Shown here piece by piece: positions 8,647 through 18,413 of a DNA stretch of 64,000 nt (positions within the stretch are counted from its first letter, which is position 1; the number at the start of each line of letters is the position of its first letter). The stretch comes from Desulfovibrio sp. JY (GTDB taxonomy: Bacteria; Desulfobacterota; Desulfovibrionia; Desulfovibrionales; Desulfovibrionaceae). Location: NCBI GenBank assembly GCA_021730285.1, contig CP082962.1:3853501-3917500 (forward strand), given 5' to 3'. A program made the translations under genes and the position numbers. Below the pieces are notes generated by a model, which was not told where the DNA came from, made no database searches, and saw nothing but the letters and a program-made list of their open reading frames with translations.

Positions 8647-10178
8647 GAACCCTGCTCCGCAAAAAGACAGTTTCCGCTCATGGCCGCCGGCACGGGCAGT
8701 CCGGCCAGGGTCAGCAGCGTGGGGGCGATGTCGCCGAGCCTGCCCGGAGAGAGCCGGCCACCCTTTTTCGCCGGATCGACAAGGATGAGGCGCACCGGAT
8801 TGAGGGTGTGGGCGGTCATGGGGCCGCCGTCCGGGGCGATCATCTCCTCGGCGTTGCCGTGGTCGGCGGTGACGAACATGCGCCAGCCGGCGTCGGCGAC
8901 AGCCGCAGCGATGCGGGCCACGCAGGCGTCGACTGTGCGCACGGCCGTCTTGGCCGCCTCGAGAATCCCGGTGTGGCCGACCATGTCGCAGTTGGCCAGA
9001 TTGACGATGGAGAGGCTATGCCCCTTGTCCATGGAGGCCAGAAATGCATCGGTGACGGCCATGGCGCTCATCTCGGGCTTGAGGTCGTAGGTGGCCACGT
9101 CGCGCGGCGACGGAACGAGGATGCGCTCCTCGCCCGGAAAAGGCTCTTCGCGGCCGCAGTTCATGAAATAGGTGACGTGGGCGTATTTCTCTGTCTCGGC
9201 CAGGCGCAGCTGGGTGAGCCCTTCCCGGGAATAGACCTCGCCCAAAACGTCGGTGAGGCTTTCCGGGGCAAAGGCCACGGGCAGCTTAAACGCGCTGTCG
9301 TATTCAGTCATGGTGGCGAAACCCGAAAGCTTCGGCCGCATATTGCGGGCAAAGCCGTCAAAATCGTCGCGGGTCAGCGCCGCCGTGATCTCCCTGGCCC
9401 GGTCGGCCCGGAAGTTGAAAAAGAACACGGCGTCACCGTCGCGGATCACCCCGTCCCCGCCGGTAAGCACCCGGGGCTTGACGAATTCATCGGTCTGGCC
9501 AGCGTCGTAAGCGGCTTTGACCGCCGCAATGGGATCGGCAAAGGATTCGCCCACGCCTTCGGTCAGGCCGGCATAGGCCTCGGCCACCCGGTCGAAACGC
9601 TTGTCGCGGTCCATGGCGTAAAAACGCCCGGTGAGGCTGGCGATGCGGCCGGCCCCGGTTTCGCGCAAAAAAGCTTCGAGCCCGGCCACGTAGCCCGCGC
9701 CGCTTTGGGGCGGCGTGTCGCGGCCGTCGAGAAAGGCGTGCACGAGAATATCGCGCTGGCCAAGGGCAATAAAAGTCTCAACCAAGGCTTTAAGGTGCCG
9801 GATGTGGCTGTGCACCCCGCCGTCCGAGACGAGGCCCATGAGATGGACGCGCCCGCCGGCGGCCAGGGAGGCCCTGGCCAGGTCGGCCAGGACGGGGTTG
9901 GCGGCAAGCCCCCCCTGCTCCACGGCCATGTCGATGCGGGTCATGTCCTGGTAGACCACCCGGCCCGCGCCGATATTCATGTGGCCGACCTCGGAGTTGC
10001 CCATGAACCCGTCCGGCAGCCCCACGGCCCGGCCCGAACAGGCCAGGGTGGTGGACGGATATGTATCGAGCAACCGGTCGAGGGTCGGCATGCCGGCTTC
10101 GGTCACGGCATTGCCGGGGCCGGCCGAGGCCAGCCCCCAGCCGTCGAGAATGAGCAGAAGCGTGGGAGTCGGTTTCAT
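8643..10178 (-). CDS. gpmI: 2,3-bisphosphoglycerate-independent phosphoglycerate mutase
   Basis: Interconverts 3- and 2-phosphoglycerate in glycolysis/gluconeogenesis using two Mn ions and a phosphoserine intermediate. 511 residues, the usual family length (E. coli 514). The N-terminal metal site ILDGWG (Asp12) and the nucleophile in GNSEVGH (Ser62) are present, as are the GRDTPP loop, FFNFRADRARE, and the C-terminal metal motifs NCDMVGHTG and TADHGNAE. The ATG at 10178 overlaps the rsfS stop by one base (TAATG). The frame is open upstream to 10448, but that part is only the reverse-frame reading of rsfS. Confidence 0.95.
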   Translation of the reverse strand: MKPTPTLLLILDGWGLASAGPGNAVTEAGMPTLDRLLDTYPSTTLACSGRAVGLPDGFMGNSEVGHMNIGAGRVVYQDMTRIDMAVEQGGLAANPVLADLARASLAAGGRVHLMGLVSDGGVHSHIRHLKALVETFIALGQRDILVHAFLDGRDTPPQSGAGYVAGLEAFLRETGAGRIASLTGRFYAMDRDKRFDRVAEAYAGLTEGVGESFADPIAAVKAAYDAGQTDEFVKPRVLTGGDGVIRDGDAVFFFNFRADRAREITAALTRDDFDGFARNMRPKLSGFATMTEYDSAFKLPVAFAPESLTDVLGEVYSREGLTQLRLAETEKYAHVTYFMNCGREEPFPGEERILVPSPRDVATYDLKPEMSAMAVTDAFLASMDKGHSLSIVNLANCDMVGHTGILEAAKTAVRTVDACVARIAAAVADAGWRMFVTADHGNAEEMIAPDGGPMTAHTLNPVRLILVDPAKKGGRLSPGRLGDIAPTLLTLAGLPVPAAMSGNCLFAEQGS

Positions 10179-10573
10179 TACGGCTTGGTTTCGTCGGCGG
10201 CCGGAGCGGACAGGGCGATACGCTGGCCCTCCGACCACAGTCCTTCGATGTTGTAGAAGGGGCGCAGGTCTTCCTGGAAGATGTGCACCATGACATCGTT
10301 CAAATCGAGCAGCACCCATTGGCCATGGCGGTAGCCCTCCATACCGAGGTAGGAAAAGCCGTGCGTGCCGCACTGTTCCAGCACATGGTCGGCGAGGGCC
10401 TTGGCCTGGCGGGCGCTGACGGCCGAGGCCACGACCATGGCCTCGCACACGGGGTTGATGGACGCGACGTCGAGGGCCAGGATGTTCCTGGCCTTTTTCT
10501 CGGCCAGCCAGCCGGCGACCATAACGGCCTTCTGCACGGCGTCGAGGTTCTTGTCGGATGTGATTTCAGGCAT
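10178..10573 (-). CDS. rsfS: Ribosome silencing factor RsfS (Iojap)
   Basis: Binds ribosomal protein uL14 and blocks joining of the subunits when nutrients are scarce. 131 residues, with the family segment ILALDVA near residue 32 and the signature GYRHGQWVLLDLNDVMVHIF at about residues 80-99. It is the first gene of the minus-strand run leading into gpmI, overlapping by one base. Linkage of rsfS with a glycolytic enzyme and no nadD or proA next to it differs from the common arrangement. A promoter should lie in the divergent gap at 10574-10792. Confidence 0.92.
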   Translation of the reverse strand: MPEITSDKNLDAVQKAVMVAGWLAEKKARNILALDVASINPVCEAMVVASAVSARQAKALADHVLEQCGTHGFSYLGMEGYRHGQWVLLDLNDVMVHIFQEDLRPFYNIEGLWSEGQRIALSAPAADETKP

Positions 10574-10792
10574 TTTATCTCCGGAGCGTACGTGTCTCCC
10601 GCGACCAGGCCATACCGGCGATAGCGGGAAACCACGGTGGTTTATCCGATTTGCGCCGCACCCGCAAATGGCACGGCCGACGAGTTCCCTTTTTCGCGGC
10701 CCTCTCTTGACGCCCCGGGCGGCTTTCGGGCAGGTAATCCCATTGGGCGCGCCAAGCCATCCCTTCCTTGGCCGTCATCTGGAGGAAGCCGC

Positions 10793-12094
10793 ATGATTTT
10801 CGACATGGATATCGAAACCCTGCCCCGCGACGAGCTTGAGGCCATCCAGCTGCGACGCCTCAGGATCCAATGCGAGCGGGTCTACGCCAACGTGGCCTTT
10901 TACCGAAAGGCCTTCGACGAAGCTGGGATCACCCCGGCCGACATCAAGAGCCTGGCCGACGTGCGCTACCTGCCGTTTACCGAAAAGCAGGACCTGCGCA
11001 ACCATTATCCCTTCGGGCTGTTCGCCGTGCCCAAGGACAACGTGGTGCGCATCCACGCTTCCTCCGGCACCACCGGCAAGGCCACCGTGACCGGCTACAC
11101 CCAGCGCGACGTGACCAACTGGGCCACCATGATGGCCCGGTCCCTGACGGCGGCCGGGGCCACCCGCCGCGACATCATTCACGTGGCCTACGGCTACGGC
11201 CTTTTCACCGGCGGCCTTGGCGCCCACTACGGCGCCGAGCGCCTCGGCGCGACCACGGTGCCGGTTTCCGGCGGCGGCACCCGGCGGCAGGCCATGCTGC
11301 TGCGGGATTTCGGGGCCACGGTCATCTGCTGCACCCCCTCCTACAGCCTGGTGCTCTACGAAACAGCCCTCGAGGCCGGCATCGATATCAAGGATCTGCC
11401 GCTGCGCATCGGCGTGTTCGGAGCCGAGCCCTGGACCAACGAGATGCGCCGCGAAATCGAGACGAAGATGGGCATCAAGGCCATCGACATCTACGGCCTG
11501 TCCGAGGTCATGGGGCCGGGGGTCGGCATCGAGTGCACCGAAGCCCAACAGGGGGCGCACTTGCAGGAAGACCATTTCCTGTGCGAGGTCATCGACCCGG
11601 TGACGCTCGAGCCTCTGCCCCCGGGACAGCCCGGCGAGCTGGTCATCACCACCCTGACCAAGGAAGCCCAGCCGCTGATCCGCTACCGCACCCGCGACAT
11701 CACCTCCCTCAACTACACGCCCTGCAAGTGCGGCCGCACCACCGCCCGCATGATCCGCGTCCAGGGCCGAAGCGACGATATGCTGATCATCCGCGGGGTC
11801 AACGTGTTCCCGTCCCAGATCGAAAGCATCCTGCTCGAGACCGAAGGCCTCTCCCCCTACTACCAGCTCGTGGTCGAGCGTGAGGGCAACCTTGACACAC
11901 TGACCGTTCAGGTGGAAGTGGATGAGAAGCTTTTTTCCGACGAAATCCGGAAACTCCAGCGCCTGGAAGCGAAGATCCAGAAGAACATCAAGGAGTTCCT
12001 GGGGGTCACCACTGTGGTCAAGCTTGTCGAACCACGGAGCATCCAGCGCTCGGAAGGCAAGGCCAAACGCGTTGTGGACCTGCGCCACGCCTAA
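10793..12094 (+). CDS. paaK: Phenylacetate-CoA ligase family adenylate-forming enzyme
   Basis: Activates an aryl-acetic acid with ATP and joins it to CoA. 433 residues, the typical PaaK size. [15 protein letters not shown] (the AMP-binding P-loop) is near residue 90, [12 protein letters not shown] near 235, the RYRTRD hinge near 300, and an [11 protein letters not shown] element in the C-terminal subdomain. The start ATG at 10793 follows GGAGGAAGCCGC; the frame opens earlier at 10637 but without a ribosome site. It is followed 33 bases later by an ACT protein, a pairing common in anaerobes. There the ligase is linked to aryl-acid/keto-acid metabolism (with indolepyruvate oxidoreductase elsewhere), so the true substrate may be an aromatic amino-acid breakdown product. 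Confidence 0.88.
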   Translation: MIFDMDIETLPRDELEAIQLRRLRIQCERVYANVAFYRKAFDEAGITPADIKSLADVRYLPFTEKQDLRNHYPFGLFAVPKDNVVRIHASSGTTGKATVTGYTQRDVTNWATMMARSLTAAGATRRDIIHVAYGYGLFTGGLGAHYGAERLGATTVPVSGGGTRRQAMLLRDFGATVICCTPSYSLVLYETALEAGIDIKDLPLRIGVFGAEPWTNEMRREIETKMGIKAIDIYGLSEVMGPGVGIECTEAQQGAHLQEDHFLCEVIDPVTLEPLPPGQPGELVITTLTKEAQPLIRYRTRDITSLNYTPCKCGRTTARMIRVQGRSDDMLIIRGVNVFPSQIESILLETEGLSPYYQLVVEREGNLDTLTVQVEVDEKLFSDEIRKLQRLEAKIQKNIKEFLGVTTVVKLVEPRSIQRSEGKAKRVVDLRHA

Positions 12095-12127
12095 CGGTTT
12101 TCAACCCGCCATCCGGAGGGATACGCC

Positions 12128-12562
12128 ATGATAAAAGCCGAACAGATTTCCATTTTCCTGGAAAACCGCGCCGGACGCCTGGAGGAAGTGACCCGTGTCC
12201 TGGCCGAGGCCGGCATCAACATCCGGGCCCTGTCCCTGGCCGACACCTCGGATTTCGGCATCCTGCGCCTGATCGTCAGCGACCACGAGAAAGCCAAGGT
12301 CGCCCTTAAGGAACACGGATTCACCGTGGGCAGAAACGCCGTGGTGGCCGTGGAAGTCCCGGATTCCCCCGGCGGCCTGCATTCCATGCTGCAAATGCTC
12401 TGCAACGGCGGCATCAATGTGGAATACATGTACGCCTTCGTGCACCAGTGCGAGCATTCGGCGGTCATCATCGTCCGCTTCGACCGCACCGATCAGGCCA
12501 TTGAACTCTTGCAGAAAAACAACATCAACATCATCCCCGGGGATAAACTCTACAAGATCTGA
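12128..12562 (+). CDS. Tandem ACT-domain protein
   Basis: 144 residues made of two ACT-like halves: FLENRAGRLEEVTRVLAEAG (about residues 9-28) and VPDSPGGLHSMLQMLCNGG (about 77-95). Each has the beta-alpha-beta beginning and the Gly-Arg/Gly-Gly-Leu turn where amino acids bind. The ATG follows GGAGGGATACGCC. Placed right behind the phenylacetate-CoA ligase, it probably senses an amino acid, perhaps aromatic, and modulates the ligase or a partner; this is an inference from context. No catalytic domain is attached. Confidence 0.85.
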   Translation: MIKAEQISIFLENRAGRLEEVTRVLAEAGINIRALSLADTSDFGILRLIVSDHEKAKVALKEHGFTVGRNAVVAVEVPDSPGGLHSMLQMLCNGGINVEYMYAFVHQCEHSAVIIVRFDRTDQAIELLQKNNINIIPGDKLYKI

Positions 12563-12676
12563 CGATCACGTCCCGGTCCCGCCGGGACGGCATTGCCGCG
12601 GGGACGAAACGGCTGCGAATCCTTCCTTCCGCTTCGCCCCCGCATTGCACCGGGCCTGCCCGCCCACGCGTTCCAT

Positions 12677-13963
12677 ATGCCCAAAATGACGTTTTGCCAT
12701 CGGCTGTCGCGCCGGCTTGTCGGCGTGGCTTGTTTCGCCGCCGTGTTCTACCTGGCCCTCGTGGCCCTGGACGCCGGCCTTTATCGCCTTGTACCGCGAA
12801 CCCACCTTTTTTCGCCCAAGCACAGGGAACTGCTCTATTCCTACGGCGTGTTCAACCCGGACACCAACCCGCGCTATCGGCCGTGGCTCCACGGCTACGT
12901 CAACCAGCCCGGGCTGCCGCCACGTCCCGGCACCGCCGATGACGCCTACCGGGCCTACGGCATGTACCTGCCCGATCCGCCGTCCCTGACCGTATCCGGC
13001 ACCGACGCCCTGGGCTGGTGGAACAGCCGCATGCCCCGCGACGCCAGCGTCCTTTTTATCGGCGATTCGTTCTGCTACGGCGCAGGCTCGGGCTCGGCGG
13101 CCTCCATCCCGGCCCTGTACGAAAAAGCTACCGGAAAGCCCGTCTACGCGGCCTGCAAGAACGGCTACGGGCTCCCCCAATACCGCGACATCCTGCGCCG
13201 GCTGACCGAGCAGGCCCCCGTGGGCTCGCCCGAGCATTTCGGCGGGGACACGGTCTTCGTGCTCCTTTACATCGGCAACGACGTGTCGGCGGACCTGTTC
13301 GTCTACCTTTCCCGGGTGGCCGAGGACAACCTCGGGCTGTCGCGGCATTTGAAGCTCCTCACCCTGCGCCGGCTGGTGCGCTTCCTGCGCGATGCCAGCC
13401 GGGGTTCGGGACAGGCGCTCGCCGCCGGTCCCAAGCCGACCGTCGACACCCACGGCTATTATCCCGTGCCCCTGTCCGTGCCCACCCAACGCGGGCTGCC
13501 GTTCGCCTTCCACCCCTTCTACCGCACCTTTGCCGACACCGCCTGGTTCGGCCCGCGCGAGGAGAAGCAGGTGGCCGACGTCCTGGCGCAGCTGCGGCAA
13601 CTGGCGCGGCAGGAGCACCTGAAACTGTACGTGGTCCTGATTCCCACCGCCTTGCAGGCGCTCTATCCGGACATCGACTTCAAGGCCGTGCCGGCGCGCA
13701 GCGAGTTCGCGGCCAAGGCCGGCGACGAGACGCGAAACCTCAATGCCCTGCACGGCCTTGTCGGCTTGCTGCTCGACCAGGCCGGCCTCCCGACCCTGGA
13801 TATGCTGCGTCCCTTCATGAGCGCCCCGGACGTCGGGCTCTACTACTGGCCCACGGATTCCCATCTCACACCCGTCGGCAACGCGGCCGTGGTCAGGGCC
13901 ATGTGCACCGCCTTTCCCCCGGATGCGTCCACTGCCAAAGCGCCCAAGGCCCCAATGCCTTGA
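12677..13963 (+). CDS. Membrane-anchored SGNH hydrolase-like protein
   Basis: About 428 residues from the ATG at 12677. An in-frame TTG at 12593 would add 28 residues lacking features, so the start is uncertain; neither has a strong ribosome site. A single membrane helix near residues 13-33 places the rest outside. The SGNH elements are LFIGDSFCYGAG (Ser nucleophile block), a YIGNDVS block and near the C terminus TDSHLTPVGN, supplying Asp and His. This resembles the AlgX/AlgJ/DltD-like acyl-transfer group as much as simple esterases. It stands alone between the ACT gene and rtcB. Substrate unknown, possibly an envelope polysaccharide. Confidence 0.65.
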   Translation: MPKMTFCHRLSRRLVGVACFAAVFYLALVALDAGLYRLVPRTHLFSPKHRELLYSYGVFNPDTNPRYRPWLHGYVNQPGLPPRPGTADDAYRAYGMYLPDPPSLTVSGTDALGWWNSRMPRDASVLFIGDSFCYGAGSGSAASIPALYEKATGKPVYAACKNGYGLPQYRDILRRLTEQAPVGSPEHFGGDTVFVLLYIGNDVSADLFVYLSRVAEDNLGLSRHLKLLTLRRLVRFLRDASRGSGQALAAGPKPTVDTHGYYPVPLSVPTQRGLPFAFHPFYRTFADTAWFGPREEKQVADVLAQLRQLARQEHLKLYVVLIPTALQALYPDIDFKAVPARSEFAAKAGDETRNLNALHGLVGLLLDQAGLPTLDMLRPFMSAPDVGLYYWPTDSHLTPVGNAAVVRAMCTAFPPDASTAKAPKAPMP

Positions 13964-14033
13964 CAAAGTTCCCGCTCCGTGCCCTAACATTTCCCTATAG
14001 GGAAGTATGGAGTCACGGGGACGGGAACGACGC

Positions 14034-15464
14034 ATGAAAGGCCGTAATCTGACGCGCCGGGAGGCGCTGGTCTGGGAGCTTGCGCCCTCGGGCGCCATGC
14101 GCGTGCCCTGCCTGCTCTTCGGCTCGCCCCCGCTCATCGACGCGGTGGAGGAAGAGGTGCTGACCCAACTGCGCAACGTGGCCAGCCTACCCGGAGTGGC
14201 CGCGCCCGTTGCCGCCATGCCCGATACCCATCCGGGTTACGGCTTTCCCATCGGCTGCGTGGCCGCCTTCGATCCTGAGGCCGGGGGCGTGGTCAGCGCC
14301 GGCGGCGTGGGCTTCGACATCGCCTGCGGCGTGCGCACCCTGCTGACCGACCTCGACACGGCGGACGTGGCTCCGGTACGGGAAGCCCTGGCCGACGCGC
14401 TTTTCGCACGGATCCCGGCCGGCCTGGGCAGCACGGGCGGGCTTCGCCTGTCGGATCGCGACATGGACCGGATGCTCGCGGGCGGCGCGGCCTGGGCCGT
14501 GACCGAAGGCTACGGCGAGGCCGGGGATATCGCGCGTTGCGAGGAAGGCGGCCGCATGGACGGGGCCGATCCCGAAGCCGTTTCACCGCGCGCCCGGGAG
14601 CGCCAGCGCGATGCGCTCGGCACGCTGGGCTGCGGCAATCACTATCTCGAAGTGCAGCGGGTGGAGGAAATCTGCGACGCGCGTGCGGCGACCGCCTATG
14701 GGCTGCGCCCGGACCAGATCGTGGTTTCGATCCATTGCGGCTCCCGGGGCCTGGGACACCAAGTGGCCACGGACCATATGGCCATCATGCGCCAAGCCGC
14801 GCCGCGCCACGGCATTGCCCTGCCCGATCCGGACCTGGCCTGCGCCCCCATCGCATCGCCCGAAGGTGCACGCTATCTCGGGGCCATGCGCGCGGCCATC
14901 AACTGCGCCCTGGCCGGCCGGCAGGTCATCACCCATCTCGTGCGCGAGGTCTTTGCCGCGCTTTTTCCCGGCTGCCGCCTGCGCCTGCTCTACGACGTCT
15001 CCCACAACACCTGCAAGGTCGAACGCCATCCCACGCCACATGGCGTCCGGAAACTTTACGTCCACCGCAAAGGCGCGACCCGGGCCTTGGGACCGAGCCA
15101 CCCCGACCTGCCCCAACCCTTCCGGGGCGTGGGACAGCCGGTGCTGGTCGGGGGCAGCATGGGCACCGCCTCCTACATTTTGTCCGGGACAGACGCCTCG
15201 CCGCCCGCCGCCTTGACCTCGGCCTGCCACGGCGCGGGCCGGACACTCGGACGCAAGCAGGCGGTCAAGCGCTTTCCCGGCCGTAGCGTCCTTGCCGACC
15301 TGACGGCAAAAGGCATCAGCCTTCGCGCCCACGACCTGCGCGGACTTGGCGAGGAAGCGCCCCAAGCCTACAAGGACATCGAGGAAGTGGTCCAGGCGGC
15401 CCATGGCCTGGGTCTCGCCGTCAAAACCGCCAGGATCCGCCCCCTGGCCTGCATCAAGGGATGA
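14034..15464 (+). CDS. rtcB: RtcB-type RNA ligase
   Basis: Joins RNA 2',3'-cyclic-phosphate or 3'-phosphate ends to 5'-OH using GTP and Mn. 476 residues from the ATG at 14034; an ATG nine codons upstream (14007) is possible. The family motifs are all present: GFDIACG (metal Asp and Cys), GCGNHYLE, HCGSRGLGHQ, and the guanylylated histidine in SACHGAGR (His399 by this start). No archease gene is visible nearby, and no RtcA or RtcR. The next gene, a hybrid histidine kinase, begins seven bases after the stop, so they are very probably co-transcribed, which is unusual for an RNA repair enzyme. Confidence 0.93.
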   Translation: MKGRNLTRREALVWELAPSGAMRVPCLLFGSPPLIDAVEEEVLTQLRNVASLPGVAAPVAAMPDTHPGYGFPIGCVAAFDPEAGGVVSAGGVGFDIACGVRTLLTDLDTADVAPVREALADALFARIPAGLGSTGGLRLSDRDMDRMLAGGAAWAVTEGYGEAGDIARCEEGGRMDGADPEAVSPRARERQRDALGTLGCGNHYLEVQRVEEICDARAATAYGLRPDQIVVSIHCGSRGLGHQVATDHMAIMRQAAPRHGIALPDPDLACAPIASPEGARYLGAMRAAINCALAGRQVITHLVREVFAALFPGCRLRLLYDVSHNTCKVERHPTPHGVRKLYVHRKGATRALGPSHPDLPQPFRGVGQPVLVGGSMGTASYILSGTDASPPAALTSACHGAGRTLGRKQAVKRFPGRSVLADLTAKGISLRAHDLRGLGEEAPQAYKDIEEVVQAAHGLGLAVKTARIRPLACIKG

Positions 15465-15471
15465 GTCACCC

Positions 15472-17352
15472 ATGCCCGAACAACTGATTCGCGACACCGA
15501 CATTCTGGGCCGCCTGACCGGTGACGCCCTGCTCCTCTTGGATGAAAGCGGCATCATTCTCCACGCCACCGACGCCGCCAGCGCGCTCTTCGGCACGCCA
15601 TCCAACCAGTTGACGGGCCTTCCCTTCGGCATTCCCCTCGGCGCGTCGCCGGGCGGCACCGAGGTCACCATTGCGACAACGTCCCGTACGGCGCTCATGC
15701 GCCAGGAAAGCCTGGGCGAGGTGGGGCTGCCGCTCACCCGCGTATGGCTTCGCGACGTCACCGAACTGCGGGAGGCCAGGACGGCGCTGGCCGCCGCCCA
15801 TGAGGCCGCCCTGGCCGGTGAACGCGCCAAAAGCAATTTCCTGGCCAACATCACCCATGAAATCCGCACGCCCATGATCGGCATCCTGGGCATGACCGAG
15901 CTGACCCTGGCCACGGAGCTGACCTCCAAGCAGCGCGAGTATCTGGAAATGGCCCGCCACTCGGCCCAATCGCTTTTGACCGTGCTCAACGACATCGTGG
16001 ACTACGCCCGCATCGAGGTCGGCGCGCTCGAATTGGCCAAGACGCCGTTCGACCTGTTCGCCACGGTGGAGGAGGCGGTCAGCGTCTTTCGTCCCCTGGC
16101 CGTCAAAAAAGGCCTGTCCCTGGAATACCGTTTTCTCGGCGAGGTGCCCCAGAATCTCGTCGGCGACGCCAGCCGGCTGCGTCAGATTCTCATCAATCTC
16201 GTCGGCAACGCGGTCAAGTTCACCGACTCCGGCAGCGTCGTCCTGGCCGTGTGTCCGGAACAGGATACCTCCCTCCCAGGCAAGGTGCGGCTGCGCTTCG
16301 CCGTGCGCGACACCGGCATCGGCATCCCGCGCGACAAGATCCAGGCCATTTTCGACAGCTTCACCCAGGCCGACGTGTCGCCGGCCCGGCGCTACCAGGG
16401 CGCGGGGCTGGGGCTGGCCATCGTGCGGCACCTGGTCGAGATGCAAGGCGGCGTCTACGACGTGGAAAGCGAAGAGGGGCAAGGCAGCGTCTTTTCATGC
16501 ACCATCGATTTCGGCTTGCCCGCCGACCACGACGAGAACGCCCCCGACACCGTGGTGTCCCCCCGGACGGCCCCATCCCGTCCCCTGACCATCCTGCTGG
16601 CCGAGGACAACCCCATCAACCAGATCTATGCCCAGGAACTGCTGGAAATGGATGGGCACCAGGTGGCGGTGGCCCATACCGGCCGCCGGGCCCTGGAGGT
16701 GCTGCGACGGCGGCGCTTCGACATCATCCTCATGGACATCCAGATGCCGGAGATGGACGGGTTGGAGGCGACGCGGGCCATCCGTCAGGACAAGACCGGG
16801 GACTTCGACCCGCAGATCCCCATCGTGGCGCTGACCGCCCATGCCCTCAAGGGAGACCGTGAGACGTTCCTGCGTGCCGGCATGAACGAATATCTGAGCA
16901 AGCCCGTCAGCCCCGAAAGCCTGGCCACGGCCCTGTCGCGGGCCATGGGACGTCAAGCCACGACCGCACAGGAGGTGGCTCCGGCAGCCCCCATGCCGGC
17001 CGATGCCGGCAGCCTCGAATGGTCCGAACTTCTCACCAAGGCCCGGGGCAACACCGGATTTCTCATGAAGCTTTTTGCGGCCTTCGTGGCCGAACAGCCG
17101 GTCAACCTGGAATCCATGCGCGAGGCGCTGGCCCTGGCCGACTTCGACCAGTTGGCCTTCATGGCCCACTCGCTCAAGGGTGCCGCCGCCACCATGTGCA
17201 CGCCGCTGTTGCGTGAGGCCAGCCACGCTCTGGAACGAACGGCCAAGGCCGCGGACGCGAAAGGAGCCGCTCATGCCTTCGATGCCGTGGAGGCGGCCCT
17301 GCGCGACGTGGTGCGGGCCATGCGCGAGAAGCTCGCCGTCTCGGCCGCTTAG
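15472..17352 (+). CDS. Cytoplasmic hybrid histidine kinase (PAS-HisKA-HATPase-REC-Hpt)
   Basis: 626 residues without a membrane helix. The N-terminal PAS-like region is at 10-105. The phosphoacceptor His129 is in THEIRTP, then the ATPase domain with [16 protein letters not shown] and GAGLGLAIV. The receiver domain follows, with acidic pocket LAEDN and phosphorylated Asp422 (LMDIQMPEMDG). The C-terminal Hpt domain has His566 (AHSLKGAAA). The full relay His-Asp-His means the output must be a separate response regulator not seen next to it. It begins seven bases after rtcB. The palindrome at 17371 follows the stop by 18 bases. The stimulus is cytosolic or membrane-permeant by topology, otherwise unknown. 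Confidence 0.9.
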   Translation: MPEQLIRDTDILGRLTGDALLLLDESGIILHATDAASALFGTPSNQLTGLPFGIPLGASPGGTEVTIATTSRTALMRQESLGEVGLPLTRVWLRDVTELREARTALAAAHEAALAGERAKSNFLANITHEIRTPMIGILGMTELTLATELTSKQREYLEMARHSAQSLLTVLNDIVDYARIEVGALELAKTPFDLFATVEEAVSVFRPLAVKKGLSLEYRFLGEVPQNLVGDASRLRQILINLVGNAVKFTDSGSVVLAVCPEQDTSLPGKVRLRFAVRDTGIGIPRDKIQAIFDSFTQADVSPARRYQGAGLGLAIVRHLVEMQGGVYDVESEEGQGSVFSCTIDFGLPADHDENAPDTVVSPRTAPSRPLTILLAEDNPINQIYAQELLEMDGHQVAVAHTGRRALEVLRRRRFDIILMDIQMPEMDGLEATRAIRQDKTGDFDPQIPIVALTAHALKGDRETFLRAGMNEYLSKPVSPESLATALSRAMGRQATTAQEVAPAAPMPADAGSLEWSELLTKARGNTGFLMKLFAAFVAEQPVNLESMREALALADFDQLAFMAHSLKGAAATMCTPLLREASHALERTAKAADAKGAAHAFDAVEAALRDVVRAMREKLAVSAA

Positions 17353-17370
17353 ACAGGAGAATTGAAGCCG

Positions 17371-17532
17371 CTGGGGGAAAACTTTTCTGAAGAAAAGTTT
17401 TCCCCCAGACCCCCTTTCCAAAGACTTTCAATAGGAATGGGATGTTTCCCGCACCACATCGCGAAAGGTAAAAAGTTTAGGATGGGGAGAGCGCGAGAGG
17501 GGAGAACCCTTTTCAAAGGGTTTCCCCTCTCG
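17371..17532. repeat. Composite palindromic element A-B, copy 1
   Basis: A 38-base perfect palindrome (17371-17408, arms CTGGGGGAAAACTTTTCT, two-base loop) is joined by an 84-base spacer to a second, 40-base hairpin (17493-17532) with arms starting GCGAGAGGGG and an internal CCCTTTT/AAAGGG core. The whole unit recurs in the opposite orientation at 19648-19811, with about 90 percent identity even in the spacer. It lies between the convergent ends of the hybrid kinase and dapB, where bidirectional termination would be useful. A third copy starts at 63950. Confidence 0.85.
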
Positions 17533-17563
17533 CACGTTCTTCACGCTTCTCCCCTGCCCTTCC

Positions 17564-18352
17564 CTACGCCAACATGTCGGCCATGGCGTAGAGTTTGCCG
17601 GGCTTTTGCCGCCGCACCCAGGCGGCGGCCCGCAGGGCTCCCTGGGCGAAGGTTTCCCGGTTGCCCACCCGGTGCGTCACTTCGATGCGTTCGCCGGGGC
17701 CGAAGAAATAGACGGTATGATCCCCCACCACATCACCGCCGCGAAGCGCCGCCACGCCGATTTCGTCCTGGGTGCGCGGCCCGATGATGCCGTCGCGGGT
17801 ATGGCGCTTGACCGCGTCGTACTCCTGGCCCCGGGCCGAGGCCAGGCACTGGCCGAGCTTGATGGCCGTGCCGCTCGGCGCGTCGGCTTTCCGGTTGTGG
17901 TGGATTTCCATGACCTCGAGGTTATAGGCGGGGCCGAGCTTGCGCACGAGATCGGGCAGCACGGTGAGGAGCACGTTGAGGCCCACGCTCATGTTGGGGG
18001 CGAAAAAAATAGGCGTTTTTTCCGCCGACCGGGCCAGGGCGGCCGTCTGTTCGGGGGAGAGCCCCGTGGTGCCGATGACCATGGGGTTGCCGGCCTTGGC
18101 CGCGATTTCCGCCGAGGCCACACTGGCCTGGGGAGCCGTGAAGTCGATCACCACCGCGCCCGGGCATTTGGCCAGAACAGTCGCCAGATCGTCGCCCACG
18201 GCGCATTCGAGCCCGGCCAACCCATCGGTGCAGCCGCTGCGTTCCAGCGCCCCGGCCAGACGGTAGTTGTCCGGATCGGCCTTGGCCAGCCGGGCCAGGG
18301 TCGCGCCCATGCGCCCCATGGCCCCCATGATCACCACATCGCACACGCTCAT
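17564..18352 (-). CDS. dapB: 4-hydroxy-tetrahydrodipicolinate reductase
   Basis: Reduces the cyclic product of DapA in the lysine/diaminopimelate pathway using NAD(P)H. 262 residues, normal length. The dinucleotide fold IMGAMGRMG is at residues 8-16, followed by IDFTAP, the GTTGL loop, and the active-site block [15 protein letters not shown] near residues 150-164 (His and Lys catalytic). The start has a GGAG site eight bases upstream. It is 61 bases downstream of hypE on the same strand. The pairing with a hydrogenase gene has no metabolic logic, so a shared transcript would be incidental. Confidence 0.95.
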   Translation of the reverse strand: MSVCDVVIMGAMGRMGATLARLAKADPDNYRLAGALERSGCTDGLAGLECAVGDDLATVLAKCPGAVVIDFTAPQASVASAEIAAKAGNPMVIGTTGLSPEQTAALARSAEKTPIFFAPNMSVGLNVLLTVLPDLVRKLGPAYNLEVMEIHHNRKADAPSGTAIKLGQCLASARGQEYDAVKRHTRDGIIGPRTQDEIGVAALRGGDVVGDHTVYFFGPGERIEVTHRVGNRETFAQGALRAAAWVRRQKPGKLYAMADMLA

Positions 18353-18413
18353 GTTCGCGCTCCCATCGGGTCAAAGTGTTGCTGCCGCCACAGGCGCCGC
18401 CCGCCGGACGGCG

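Noticed and set aside
10660-10690. Sigma-54-like element TGGCACG upstream of the phenylacetate-CoA ligase
   Set aside because: The -24 half is perfect but the -12 half has GA instead of GC at the required spacing.
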